Source of the DNA: Anisus vortex
Taxonomy: Eukaryota; Mollusca; Gastropoda; Planorbidae
Reading direction: 5' to 3'
Assembly: GCA_949126835.1 (NCBI GenBank)
Contig: OX421497.1
Span: forward strand, 42,988,226 to 43,052,225
Length of the DNA stretch: 64,000 bases
The translations under genes and the position numbers were made by a program. Below the pieces are notes generated by a model. It did not search any database. It was not told the origin of the DNA and saw only the letters and a list, made by a program, of their open reading frames with translations. Below, piece after piece: positions 1 to 17,999 of this stretch. The number at the start of each line of letters is the position of its first letter. The stretch's first letter is position 1.

Positions 1-716
1 TAGTAAGTGAAGGGTCAAAAAACAAAGATGGCAACATGATAGAGAAGTGGATGGTCAGAGCTTTGAAATCTTTTCAATAAAGGTTGAAACTAAACTGTGA
101 AAATGTCATTAGACAAGAATGTGAACCTCGTGTTCACCTATTAGGGCTACTGCTGTGTTTAAAGATAAATATGTTCGCAATCGTGTGGCATTTTCTACCA
201 CAATCCTATTCCTACATAATGAATTATTTCCTGGATATTGTACAACTATTTAATAATCGAAATTTAATTAGATCGACTTATCTGTTTTATAATGGCACGC
301 CATAACAGAGATTAAACGTTCATTTTGTTCTATTGAATTGATCCTAAATTAGCGCATTGCTATAATGGGATTCTATAACAATGATGAAGCGTTCGTTTTT
401 TTTTCCATTAAATTAGATCCTAAATAAGTATATTATCGCTAAATTTAATCATTGCATGAATGGTGATTTCTCATAGGCGTTAATCAGTAGGAACATGCGC
501 TGAACAACTTAAACAACAGTGTAACAACACTATTAGCTACACAACTGCAACAACAACTACAAAAAAGAACGAATATATAATATCTGCCCAATGCAGATGT
601 AACATTTTAACAATTATTTGCAGAGCTGTTTAAACACGTTGTGTGGAAATACAGAAAACTGACAGACCAAAAAAAAAGATATTATTATTCTAGAGAATGT
701 TTTTCCCCGTAAATAG
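1..716. other. No gene recognised; upstream flank or intron of the BIR-RING gene
   Basis: The peptidase exon at 717 opens in phase 1 right after a stop-containing stretch, so this interval is probably intron. The missing N-terminal part of the peptidase (catalytic His and Asp) should lie further upstream, probably outside the window. A 73-codon open frame at 84-305 has no recognisable motif and no compatible splice context. Confidence 0.4.
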
Positions 717-7619
<6,903 letters not shown>

Positions 7620-7927
7620 AACTATAAATAGACTGGTCACCTTACACTTAACACGTTCGGGTGGTATCGATAACAACATAAATATTTAAAGACATCGATA
7701 CTTTTAAAATTAAATCTTGTAGGAAACAAGAGTGCTTACTCAAAACATAGCAACGGCTGCTTAAAAAAAACACAATAACAAACAAACAAAAAAGAAAAAA
7801 CAATTCAATGTCTGAATAAGCCAGTAGAAAAATATATTCTTTCTATAAAATAACAACATTTAAAAAATACATATACGATATATTTTAAACTAAGATAATA
7901 TTGAAAAGAATAAACGGAAAATGTATA

Positions 7928-9100
7928 CAGCGGTACCTCGGGTTACGAAAGTAAATTGTTCCTGAACTCGGTTCGTAAACTGAAACTTTCGTAACCTGAA
8001 ACAATTAAATCAATGGAATAAACTCAATCCGCTTTAAGATTTAAAAAAATCTTTTTCTTTTACAATTAACATCCAGAAGAAGAAAACTGAACCAATTGCC
8101 ACTGCTAAGAAATCTGTTATTGCAAAGAAAATTCATGTTGCGCACACGTGCAAAACTAGGATAGGGCCACTAGGCCAGCGCTAAGTACTGCGAGATCTTA
8201 ATTTGTACTGTAAGCGACTGTTTGACTCCAACGTTAAAACCAATGATCTATAAAAAGAATGGATTGCGCCTTCTTAATAAATTGGTCTGAGTAATGTGAA
8301 GAAAAGCACTGATCTATAGAAGAAAGGAAAAACTAACAATTTCCACTGCACTTACCGATATAAACAAAATTGTGTCTAAAACTTACTGCGCCACTGATCT
8401 ATAAATAGATCGGAACGGAATTTATGTTGCAGCCATTTTACACAATATGCATATGAATTGTTGCTGTCAAACTTCCCACTTCTAATTGATAATATAAAAC
8501 TAACAATAATACGATCAAAAGAAAACAAATACCAGAAGATCAAAAAAAGTTAATAATAAAAAAATTATACAGCAATATTTCGCAGTACGGGAAAACCCGG
8601 TCCCGAAACACACAAAATTTGAACGCATTTCAAATGAACATTATTTGGAAACTGCGCGCATTGTATAACCTTAACATACGGTGATTAGTAATAGGTCTAA
8701 GTTTATTTTAACATATAAATTAACGAATTAAGCAATATTGTTAAAAAAATAAAACTTTATTTTGGAGGACGTTTCCAATTTATACATTTATTTTTTAACC
8801 CGATTAGTTAAACGGCCTTAGGAGACTATAGAGCAGAAACAAACATTTAAATAAATAAACAAACTCACGGTAATTGTATATATTGATCAGTGCAGTAGAA
8901 ACAAAATGTCGGAAATTCCCTCAAAAATATTACTTCCACGCCTTATCCAGTCTTTTTATAGATCAGTGGTTAAACCTTTCCATCTGTCTCTCTTCGTTCG
9001 CAACCTGAGGCACTGTTCAAGAGATAAAGATATTTCGAAATTGTTATTAGTAACCTGAATCGGTCAAAACATGATACGTTCGTAACCCAAGGTACCACTG
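7928..9100. mobile_element. Non-autonomous pogo/Tigger-like DNA transposon
   Basis: Ends CAGCGGTACCTCGGGTTACG and its imperfect inverse (CGTAACCCAAGGTACCACTG) are terminal inverted repeats flanked by TA (7926-7927 and 9101-9102). CAGTGGTACCTxGG ends with TA duplication are typical of the Tigger/pogo branch. No transposase frame remains in its 1,173 bp. It contains a copy of repeat family A (8620-8900). Confidence 0.85.
8620..8900 (+). repeat. Dispersed repeat family A, copy 2
   Basis: CATACGGTGATTAGTAATAG, GTCTAAGTTTATT and AAACGGCCTTA are shared with 44925-45190. It lies inside the Tigger-like element. Confidence 0.6.

Positions 9101-9179
<79 letters not shown>
9101..9179. repeat. (TA)n microsatellite
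   Basis: An almost pure TA run that starts in the TA target duplication of the Tigger-like element. Confidence 0.97.
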
Positions 9180-9184
<5 letters not shown>

Positions 9185-10630
9185 TACAATAATATATAGA
9201 CCTATTAATATAATATAGGTATATTAAAGGTAAAAAGTAATTTGTTCTACTTTTAATATTATATTTACATGTTTAATCCTTATAAAAATGCTTTATTTCT
9301 GTAAATATGTAGGCTATATATGTACTTTTGGTAATGATTTGTATAGAGGTTAAAGATGCATTGTTTTGTTGAAATTATGATATATATATACATGCACTTC
9401 CAACGCAACTATTCACCTATAAGCATATGAACAAAGAGCAAAATATTTCTTTACCAATAAACTCTAAATGGCAATTTATGTTGTATTGTTAAAACGCTTA
9501 TCATTTTAAAGGCTGTGATATCATAATGCAATAGTGTTCATCTTGGCTAATCTATTTTATATTAATTTTCCGAAATCAAGGATTTTTTTAAAATTATGTA
9601 TGAAAGTGTGAGCTTAAAACTTTGAAATATATTTTATTATTCTGTTTTATCTACTTTATACGCTTCAAGTATTGATAATTAGATAAGATATCAGATTGTT
9701 CACAAGTCCATAAGTATGCTGGTATTCTCTTTTGCCTATATCCTATATCGTTAAATATATCTTCCCCAAGGCACTATTAGCCCCCACCGTCAACGCCAAT
9801 GAAATATACATATATCTTACTATATAGTCTATATATATATAGGCCTATATTTAAAAAACTAATCTTGTAATATCGCACTCTGTTTGAAATATAATAATTG
9901 CAAATAACTTGATATAAATTGTTTGTTTTTGTATTTTAAAAGTTTTATTAAAAATATAATTCTCATATAAAAACCGGAACCAGAGTTCGCGTTTTTGAAA
10001 ATATTCAGGCTCGGGTAACGCTAGTACCCAAATTTCGATTACCCTGTTCTTCTAGCCTTATTTAGTAGGCAAACGGTCAAAGTAATGCATTTAAAATGCA
10101 CTAGATGTGACTGTTTGTAATTAGCTAACTTAGATGCATCATATATGTGAACCATATATATTTTTGTACAACTTTTAAAACTTTAAAAATGTATGTATAA
10201 ATGTATTAATTCTTTTTTTATAATGTTTTTTTTTAGTATCTTGGGATTTGTTTTATTTTAAGGGTGAGGTGGATTTAGTTGATTGACGTATATATTACTT
10301 GTGCCTTTACTTTACATTTTTTAAATGTCAATATCGTTTGTGTACTTTTAGCGTGCCATTGTTGATTTTGTTGAAAATAATTTACAACTGCGCTTCTGTT
10401 ATTTTTACCTAACCTTAGTAAGCTACAGTTGAATTGATTTTACAAAACTGTCTTTCTTCTCGTTTGAATCTATTAATAATATATTGACTTATTTGCTGAG
10501 CAGAGATTTGATTGCTGTTAGAAGCTCTGTTGATTGGTTAGTTTTGATTACAATTCTAGCCAATAAAAGCTTGGGTTTTCTGTTTTTTTCAGCCATTGTT
10601 TTAAGTATTCTCTTTACTGTGCTGTTTATG
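9180..10630. other. No feature recognised
   Basis: AT-rich DNA with short T tracts. A 65-codon open frame at 10484 has no motif and no splice support. Confidence 0.5.
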
Positions 10631-10638
10631 GGTACGTC

Positions 10639-11119
10639 CAGGGTTGCCATATCTAGCTGGGACCTCGTAGGGACACGCTGAGATAGGGGTGTAGAAATGA
10701 AGTAAAAATTTAATATAATTACTTTTTCTTTAGAACACAATTACATGGAACTTGTTGCGGCAGAAGTAGTTGGTACACCATATTTTTCGTGGCGCTGCTA
10801 AAATAATTCCAACCCCGTACTACCAGAGAAGTCTGGTATAGTCTCGAATAATGGCGCTAGATGGAGCTAGATCTAGAAGGTGCTTGCATCGTCGATACTG
10901 GATACGCAACATGCAAAGCCATCTGTGAGACGACCTTGTCAACATAAACTGGGGCTGCATTTACATGTTGCGCTAACGGGTGGCGATACTTCAGTACACG
11001 AACCAAGCTCGTAACAGTATTTTGCAAAATCGGGACAAAATTAGGTCTTGTCGGGATGTCGGGACAAGAAGGACCATAACGGTGACAGTCCCGATATATC
11101 GGGACGGATGGCAACCCTA
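10639..11119. mobile_element. hAT MITE, CAGGGTTGCCAT family
   Basis: Inverted ends CAGGGTTGCCAT / ATGGCAACCCTA are flanked by an 8-bp duplication with one mismatch, GGTACGTC (10631-10638) and GGTACGTG (11120-11127). 481 bp, non-coding, so it needs a transposase in trans. Confidence 0.9.
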
Positions 11120-11280
11120 GGTACGTGGGAAGATCCCTGTGTTGAAAGCCTTATCGTGCGTAGGCCCTATTGTGTTGTTTATTATATAGCCTATATAATT
11201 TCAGTTAAAAATGACCTTTGTTTCTAGTTAGTCAAGGCTGCAAGCCAGAGATAGACCACTTTACCTTATAAGGCCCCAAA

Positions 11281-11338
11281 CATGCACTCACACGCACACA
11301 CACGCACATATATGCACATACACACTCACACATACATA
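11281..11338. repeat. CA-rich degenerate microsatellite
   Basis: Alternating CACACACG / CACATA units. Confidence 0.8.
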
Positions 11339-11734
11339 CTTGATTTAAAATAAAGATTAGTGTAACAAGTCTTTCAATGTCTATATAACTTGATTATATA
11401 ATTTGATGTCCATCTATACATTTCGCATCTGAGTGAAGTAATATATATATATGTATTATGTAGAGCTATATTTTCCTGATCAGACCTTAAAAAAAAAAAG
11501 GAAAAAATTACACCACCAAGTTCACATCAAATCCTTAAAAACAAGTATACAATAAAAAAATACAAAAAAAACAAAAAAAAATAATTTTTAAATCTACACA
11601 ATCAAAAATATAGAAATATGTTTTCATCAATTATTAAGCAAAAATATATTCTAAAAGAAAGAATGAAAACTAAAACCTACAATTCTGGTAAATGAATATG
11701 AACAATTGAAATTTTATCTAGATCAAATATTATA

Positions 11735-11955
11735 CCGAAGGTCTTGAGTTCGAATCCTGGTAAAAGCTAATATTTGTTCCCGGGACTGGAGGGTGTCCCT
11801 GATTCTACCCAGCTCTGATGGGTACCTGACATTCGTTGGGGTAAAGTAAAGGCGGATGGGCATTGTGCTGACTACACACCCATAGTATGCCACAGAACCT
11901 GGTGAACGCTGCTTTACCGGCCCTATGATCAATTTCGTTCTACTGGGTACTTTAT
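11735..11955 (+). mobile_element. tRNA-derived SINE, family 1, copy 3
   Basis: B-box-like GAGTTCGAATCC, then the family body GGAGGGTGTCCCTGATTC, CCCAGCTCTGATGGGTACC and GGGCATTGTGCTGAC, ending GGGTACTTTA. The 5' head is missing. Confidence 0.8.
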
Positions 11956-12064
11956 CATTTTTATTGTAGCAGCGATTTTAACTTATCTTCAATGTCCATT
12001 ATTGTTTTGTTTATAATGAATATGAGGGCTTGATTTTAAGCTTAGTGTACATGGTACTTACGGA

Positions 12065-12190
12065 GTCCAATGATAATAGAGCGCATTTAACTTACAACTA
12101 AGAATACGGATATTACCCTAGCCCAGGTGACAGAGCTAAATTTATGATCCAAAAAAGACAACCGACCCAACCCACAAGTAAGACAGTAAG
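12065..12190 (-). repeat. Dispersed repeat family B, copy 1
   Basis: The reverse complement of the segment at about 45690-45800: shared GGGTTGGGTCGGTT, CACCTGG.CTAGGGTAAT and ATCCGTATTCTTAGTTGTA. Confidence 0.6.
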
Positions 12191-12349
12191 TGTCTAAAGC
12201 ATGTATATAAAATGTTAGCACTTCAAGAGTTTTAAAGGTCTGGTTTCTAAACTAATGATTAGAGTGGAAGTACTTAAAGTTGTTATGGAGTGAGACGTGA
12301 ACGCCAGCTGATTGCTTCCAGGTATGGAATGATTAACGAAAAACATAAT

Positions 12350-12780
12350 TATAACACAAAATACATACAAACAAAAAATATAACAAATGACCAAATGCTT
12401 TTTTTAAAGTGATCATAACAAAATGACCATAAAAATTAAAACACAGAAAGTGCGATGTCCTTTTTTCAAAATTCACCTTAAAAATGTCCATAGCAAAATG
12501 GTTAAAACAAAATAACCATTAAAATATGTACATAGGAATGACAAATTATTCTTTAAACAAATGATCATAACAAACTGACCAAAACAAATATGCCGTTATA
12601 AATTACCTTTAAGAAATTAACCACTACAAACTGTAGTAAGAACATAAGACTACCATAATAAAATGACATAATGAGAAATGACCACAACATTATGACCATA
12701 AAAAAAGACGGACCATAAAAAAACAAAATATATTTTAAAATTTGACTCCAACCAAATGACCATAAGGAAATGGCCAGTGG
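12350..12780. repeat. Degenerate AAATGACCATAACA tandem repeat
   Basis: The motif AAATGACCATAA and variants recur at irregular 12-30 bp intervals. The same motif family is at 21060-21300, also a few hundred bases after a family-1 SINE. Confidence 0.7.
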
Positions 12781-13243
12781 GAGAGCAATCAACTGCGCAG
12801 GCTGTGCAATGATTACAGGCCTTGTTGTCAAAGACACCAAACTCTACTTTATGTTTTAGAATATCACTTTCAATTCGTCTGTAAAACAAGACTACTGGTC
12901 GATTTATTTGGCACTTTGATCTATTGTGACTGCAACATTGTGTTTGTTTTTTAACTGAAAGGCCCGAATTGAAGCTCTGTACATGGGCACTCGTGAACTT
13001 TGCTGTGCCAAGGATAAAATACTATAACAATATAACTATAACAGCAGAAGTGTTGGACATGTTGTTTCCACATAAACTTTCTCGGAATGTATGTGAGTAT
13101 GAGCAGAAATTCACATCTAAACTTTTTACTCATACAAATGTAAATGATGAAGTTTGTGGCCGGATTCAAGAGATATATAATGGAGTCTATAGACCGGAAT
13201 AGGTGACCTAGTTTGTTATAGTCAAGTTGATGATGGAAATTAA

Positions 13244-13316
13244 CCCTTACAGTCCCGGGCGCGTATATAGCGGAACTGAAGGCAGCATAGCTAGAAGTAG
13301 GTCGGTACGGGAAGGG
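13244..13316. mobile_element. 73-bp TTAA-flanked piggyBac-type MITE, copy 1
   Basis: TTAA at 13240-13243 and 13317-13320. Ends CCCTT..AAGGG; body CCCGGGCGCGTATATAGCGG. Comparison with the intact GPCR shows a clean insertion at an ancestral TTAA. Confidence 0.88.
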
Positions 13317-13395
13317 TTAATCATTATGTCACCTAGGATGGTGGTAGTTAAGAAACATATGAAAGTCATGGCGCATGTTGTCATGAGCATCTTAA

Positions 13396-13468
13396 CCCTT
13401 ACAGTCCCGGGCGCGTATATAGCGGAATTGAAGGCAGCATAGATAGAAGTAGGTCGGTACGGGAAGGG
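13396..13468. mobile_element. 73-bp TTAA-flanked piggyBac-type MITE, copy 2
   Basis: TTAA at 13392-13395 and 13469-13472. It differs from copy 1 at only about two visible positions (AACTGA/AATTGA, GCTAGA/GATAGA) and has the same orientation, also inside the GPCR pseudogene. Confidence 0.88.
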
Positions 13469-14195
13469 TTAATTATCTTGCGGTGCTTGATTCTTTTCCT
13501 TGTTGTCACGTGGGGTGAGATTCTACGAAAGTTTCTCCAAACCAGCTTCACACTGATAGCAACGGTGCTTACCAAGATGGTCGCCAGACAGAGCGCCAAC
13601 AAGACGCCTAGCAACACGACCAGATACGTGTCGATGGCCAGCCGGTTGGCTATAATCCAGGTATGTCCAGGTACCGAGGGTGGCGTTCAGAGCGTCATCG
13701 AAAAAAAGCGGAATCCCGCGCGGAAAAAGACCGGAGACGCCACGGCGAAGGCGAAGATATACAGCAACGCCACAAGGGCTTTCACTCTAGCCGCTGTGGA
13801 AATGCGGGAAACGTGGAAAGGAAAACAGACGGCCGTTGCTCTTTCTATGGCTATCGCGGATGTCAGAAGCAGGCCAATGATTATTAAATCTGACCAAAGC
13901 GGACCGACCAGATAAGAAATGAAGTAATTAATAAACAGAAGTACCAGGTTACTGGTTGTTATGGGGAAGCGTATTCAGCAAGCCGGTAAAGTAACTCAAA
14001 TACGCACACACGCAGATGAGCAGGTCGTCGACACAGAGGGCCAGGGGGAGAACATCGGAGGTCTCAGTGAAGCCGTGTTTGCGCAGAATGGCAATGCTCA
14101 TACTGTTTCCGGTTATGCCCATGACGCTTGCAGGCACGTTGAAACAACACAGGATACAGGTGATGGTCATACACGTAGCTTTAGAGTTGCTTATC

Positions 14196-14891
14196 GACAA
14201 GATGTTTGTTTTGACAAGATGTTTGTTTTGACAAGATGTTTGTTTTGACAAGATGTTTGTTTTGACAAGATGTTTGTTTTGACAAGATGTTTGTTTTGAC
14301 AAGATGTTTGTTTTGACAAGATGTTTGTTTTGACAAGATGTTTGTTTTAACAAGATGTTTGTTTTGACAAGATGTTTGTTTTGACAAGATGTTTGTTTTG
14401 ACAAGATGTTTGTTTTGACAAGATGTTTGTTTTGACAAGATGTTTGTTTTGACAAGATGTTTGTTTTGACAAGATGTTTGTTTTGACAAGATGTTTGTTT
14501 TGACAAAATGTTTGTTTTGACAAGATGTTTGTTTTGACAAGATGTTTGTTTTGACAAGATGTTTGTTTTGACAAGATGTTTGTTTTGACAAGATGTTTGT
14601 TTTGACAAGATGTTTGTTTTGACAAGATGTTTGTTTTGACAAGATGTTTGTTTTGACAAGATGTTTGTTTTGACAAGATGTTTGTTTTGACAAGATGTTT
14701 GTTTTGACAAGATGTTTGTTTTGACAAGATGTTTGTTTTGACAAGATGTTTGTTTTGACAAGATGTTTGTTTTGACAAGATGTTTGTTTTGACAAGATGT
14801 TTGTTTTGACAAGATGTTTGTTTTGACAAGATGTTTGTTTTGACAAGATGTTTGTTTTGACAAGATGTTTGTTTTGACAAGATGTTTGTTT
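14196..14891. repeat. 17-bp minisatellite, about 41 copies
   Basis: Unit GACAAGATGTTTGTTTT, almost invariant (variants at 14349 and about 14507). On the - strand it is open in all three frames and encodes a 17-residue period SKQTSCQNKHLVKTNIL in every frame, because three 17-bp units make 17 codons. It sits inside the N-terminal coding region of the GPCR pseudogene. Confidence 0.97.
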
Positions 14892-15094
14892 CATTAAAGA
14901 TTTTCTCTTTTATCAAGTTCATATAGGAGAAGTGTTGTAGATTCCTGAAGTTTTTAAGATCTCATTGAATCTATGGTATTACCTGGAAATAGAAATTAAA
15001 ACATTAATAGCCATTTGATGCATGTTCTATCTATATCACACAGGGAACTTTGATTGTGCTCAGAAGTAAAACAAACAGCAACTAAAACAGTAAA

Positions 15095-15190
15095 GCATCC
15101 CATCGGGAAGAAAGAGTAGCCTACTTATATATGCATTTGTTCTCGCATAAGGATAAGAAAAATGTTTCAGTCAAAATGTTAATCTGAGTA
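15095..15190 (-). repeat. LINE 3'-part fragment
   Basis: CCCATCGGGAAGAAAGAGTA and GCATTTGTTCTCGCATAAGG match the LINE tails at 25740-25815, 34850-34915 and 44400-44465. Confidence 0.5.
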
Positions 15191-16017
15191 TGTTTTTTAC
15201 CAGTTTGTGAAGCCAATATTCTATAAATTATTTATTTTTTAGCGTTCAAGTAATGTTTTATTCACCATAGCTGCCAGAGTAATTGATTTAAATCTAATCT
15301 CGTTACTTTCTCACGAATTTAGTTTTAACTTAAAACTATTTATGTGTGTTACAACATGAGTATGATACCTGAGTGATTAACAAAATACTGGATTTCTTGT
15401 TGCATTAGATTTTCAACCTTTTTCGGCTCACCGCCCCCTCTTACTATTTTTTTTCCCGCTCACCGCCCCCTCCCCCCAACTTTCTTTTAGCGCCCCCCCC
15501 CCCCTTTAGCCCATCTGGACTATAGTGTCCAAATTTTTTTAGGCGGACTAATCTTTTTGTGTGATTTATTATCTTTAAAAAAACTGAAAAGGAAACATAT
15601 TGTAAGAATTAATTGATCAAAAAATTACTTTAACAAAAGGTTTCAATAAATCAATATTAATGCGAATCGTTTATTACATGACTAAAAAATGTATTTGTTT
15701 ATTTTTAAACATTACAATAACTACCCGGGGGCGGTGAGAAGCTTTAGGAGGGCGCTGACATTCCCGGGGGCGATTGGGGGGCGGTGAAGGGCAAGTGGGC
15801 GGTGCAAACGTAACTGATATATTTTAACACCTCAGCTTTTTGAATCAATTAGTTTTTGGAGGATGAAATGTGATGTAAACGCAAGTGCTGCAAAATATCT
15901 GATATCCCCCAACAGTATGCCTACATATTATTATATTAATAAGAAATAGGAATCGAAGTGATTTTTTGATGAAGTAGGGGTCTGTATTTGGCATATTTCT
16001 ATAAGTCTTAGTGTGCG

Positions 16018-16066
16018 GCCGGCTGGTCCTGTGGTTGGTTCACGCACTGTCGCCCTAACATCTGCT
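16018..16066 (+). repeat. SINE family 2, tRNA-like head fragment
   Basis: GCCGGCTGGTCCTGTGGTTG and TTCACGCACTGTCG match the head of the SINE on the minus strand at 38328-38462. Confidence 0.45.
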
Positions 16067-16374
16067 AATATCAATGCTATTATATTCTTTTTTCCATTAG
16101 GAGTCGCGTCGGATTCTTACATCCTTGCCCCTCCTTTGGGTAAGTTTAGATGAGAGCCGTAGCTCGGGGTGACTAAGACTTCCCACACACCTGTGTGAAA
16201 AATCTAATCGTACAAGGCGGAGAAGATGTGTGCAAGATCTAATCGCACGAGGCGGAGAAGATCTACACGTTGTTTGGGGAAGCCAGAGATCATTGATATT
16301 TTGATCATAACCGATGTACTTATGTATTTGCTATTATTAGTACCGTCCTACTATTGTTAAGCGGTATAGGTAAG

Positions 16375-16700
16375 TAGTAATTATACAAACTGGGTAGTTA
16401 TTGTACTGTTTAAAAATATACCTATAAATTCTTTAGTCACATAGATTTATATAATTTTAAAATACTTTTTACAGTTAGATCACTTCAAAGTTGTAAATTG
16501 TAAGCCATTTATTTTGTATAAAAGAAAAAAAAACAGAACTATGAGCTCAAATAAAACGGGCTAATTATCTCCCTTTAACAAAAAAATGTTTCCACATTTG
16601 ATTCAATAGTGATGCCGAACAAGTTTTGGAATATAACAAATATTACTGATAATTATACCTAAGGCTTTTGCAACCAAAATTTAAACAAAAATAGACAAAT
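16375..16700 (-). repeat. hAT-family internal repeat, copy 1
   Basis: CAAACTGGGTAGTTATTGTA, GTAAGCCATTTATTTT and ACGGGCTAATTATCTCCCTT are shared with 21745-22000 (same orientation) and 50800-51020 (opposite). The other two copies belong to the CAGGGGTCGGCAACC hAT family. Confidence 0.6.
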
Positions 16701-17038
16701 TGCTAGCAACACAGCAGGCAAACGATTCGCATGGATTTATTTAAACCTTTTGTTAAGGCAATTTTTTTATCTATTAATTCTTACAATATGTTTCCTTTTC
16801 AGTTTTGTTAAAGATAATTAATCACACAAAAAGTCTAGTACGCCTAAAAAAAATTGCGGATACTATAGTACAGATGGGCGGAAAGGGGGGAGAACGGGCG
16901 CTAAAAAAAAGTTGGGGGGGGGGGGGCGGTGAGCGAAAAAAATTGTAAAAGGGGGCGGTGAGCCGAAAAAGGTTGAGAACCTATGGTCTAGTTGTAATGA
17001 AAATTGTGACGTTTTGAGGTAATCACACAATGTACTCT

Positions 17039-17270
17039 CTACATCACAGGCATTTTCATCAATTCTTTACTCAATGGTATTTTCTTGATGATATCAGAGG
17101 CTGGCATGTGCAGTACTGTATGGAAGACTTCACTAACAGCAGGTAGAATGAGCTCTTCACCAATAGTGTTTGGTTTTCCACATTTTGCGACCAAGAAAGA
17201 AATGTTATAGGGTGCAGTGACCCATCGATGTCTGGTTTGGATCCATAAACCGACCAGCCTATCCAAGAAC
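17039..17270 (-). pseudogene. hAT transposase remnant (ZBED5/SCAND3-type)
   Basis: The - strand reads NISFLVAKCGKPNTIGEELI, then LPAVSEVFHTVL and IIKKIPLSKELM. This matches the conserved block 'A-K-x-G-K-P-x-T-I-G-E-x-L-I-L-P-A ... I-P-L-S' of the hAT transposases related to ZBED5/SCAND3-like proteins. It ends where that block would lead into the RRI..DE catalytic region, so it is a short fragment. A TTAA MITE lies just upstream at 17312. Confidence 0.75.
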
Positions 17271-17311
17271 ACTTTTTATGCCCGAAAACAGTCGGATATT
17301 CACACAATTAA

Positions 17312-17350
17312 CCCTTACAGATAGATAGAAGTAGGTCGGTACGGGAAGGG
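17312..17350. mobile_element. 39-bp deleted copy of the TTAA MITE
   Basis: TTAA at 17308-17311 and 17351-17354. The ends and the GATAGAAGTAGGTCGGTACG part are kept; the CCCGGGCGCGTATATAGCGG part is missing. Confidence 0.8.
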
Positions 17351-17844
17351 TTAACTAAAGAAAGCTGGAGCAATCAAAGCCGACGTAGTCATTCAATGTG
17401 CGACATTAATTATTGAACGAACACACAGAACTTCCGCTACTGCCGATTTGGGCAGGGGCAGCCTATGGTTGCTTATTTCTTCGCTGCTCTTTTAGCTTCC
17501 GCGGTAAGGTGAATTTGCCTCTGACAGCATTTGTACCGGTGTGTAGGGTACTTCTCCAGCTACTTCTGTTCTGAGCCATCTACGTCACAATTACACAGTG
17601 GCAAATAGGTCATTGGCACTTCAGTCGAATTAAAATTAGTGGAATGTTCTGCTATTGACCCACCAAACTATTTTTTTTTTATTTAAAGAGTAAATCTGTT
17701 AACATTATTTCAAAAAGGTTTGTACCGCCCATTTGCCCTTCACCGCCCCCTATCGCCCCCGGGATCGTCAGCGCCCCCAAGACCTCCCCACCGCCCCCTG
17801 GGGGGCGATATCGCCCCCGTTGAGAACCTATGGTCTAGAGGAAG

Positions 17845-17930
17845 TGTTCTTAGTTGTATGCGAAAGGCGCCCTTTGCTTACATTATGTCTGTTGGCAGCG
17901 ATATACAAATATTATTATTATTAAAATCAG
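17845..17930 (+). repeat. SINE-like tail with (ATT)n, family B
   Basis: TCTTAGTTGTATGCGAAAGG, then CTTACATTATGTCTGTTGGC, then AGCGATATACAAATATTATT. The same tail is at 45775-45862. Confidence 0.6.
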
Positions 17931-17999
17931 AAAATGTTAATGGGATAACAGGTCAAAAACATAAAATAAAAATATTCATCATTAAAATGTTACTGAAAA

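Larger units (their letters stand above)
13050..14922 (-). pseudogene. GPCR pseudogene, paralog of the gene at 26481-27518
   Basis: From 14922 the - strand starts MNLIKEKIFNETN (intact paralog: MEKVFNETN). It then enters 41 units of a 17-bp minisatellite and resumes GPCR sequence at about 14190 (TCMTITCILCCFNVPAS..GNSMSIAILRKHGFTETS). TM segments follow through about 13480, and the tail NPATNFIIYICMSKKFR lies at about 13130-13169. Lesions: the minisatellite puts the ATG frame and the receptor frame out of register, and the ATG frame meets a stop at 14347; small insertions/deletions occur near 13965 and 13652 (5 bp lost); two TTAA-flanked MITEs sit at 13244 and 13396 inside coding sequence. 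Family: class-A-like chemosensory receptor. It cannot encode a seven-TM protein as it stands. Confidence 0.9.
15411..17831. mobile_element. hAT-like element with a same-family element nested in reverse
   Basis: The family has two distinct ends: End A (TTCTCAACCTTTTTCGGCTC then CACCGCCCCC repeats) and End B (..GGCGATATCGCCCCCGTTG then AGAACCTATG). At 15411 End A reads forward and at 17720-17831 End B reads forward, giving an outer element. Between them, 15720-15812 is End B reversed and 16723-16984 is End A reversed, as for an inner copy of about 1.26 kb. The two End-A arms (15411-15673 and 16723-16983) form a long inverted repeat. Right ends of inner and outer copies are both followed by GTCTAG. 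A hAT transposase remnant lies at 17039-17270. TSDs on the left are not convincing. Confidence 0.65.

Noticed and set aside
10484..10740. Overlapping 65- and 83-codon frames
   Set aside because: No motifs; both cross the left end of the hAT MITE at 10639.
13478..13915. 145-codon plus-strand frame
   Set aside because: It is antisense to the GPCR pseudogene.
13949..14894. Three long overlapping minus-strand frames of 191-304 codons as a repeat protein gene
   Set aside because: All three are the 17-bp minisatellite read in its three frames; only the flanking codons belong to the GPCR pseudogene.
16101..16139. A 39-bp mini-exon with AG and GTAAGT borders
   Set aside because: It lies within nested transposon sequence and next to a SINE head, with no partner exons in phase.
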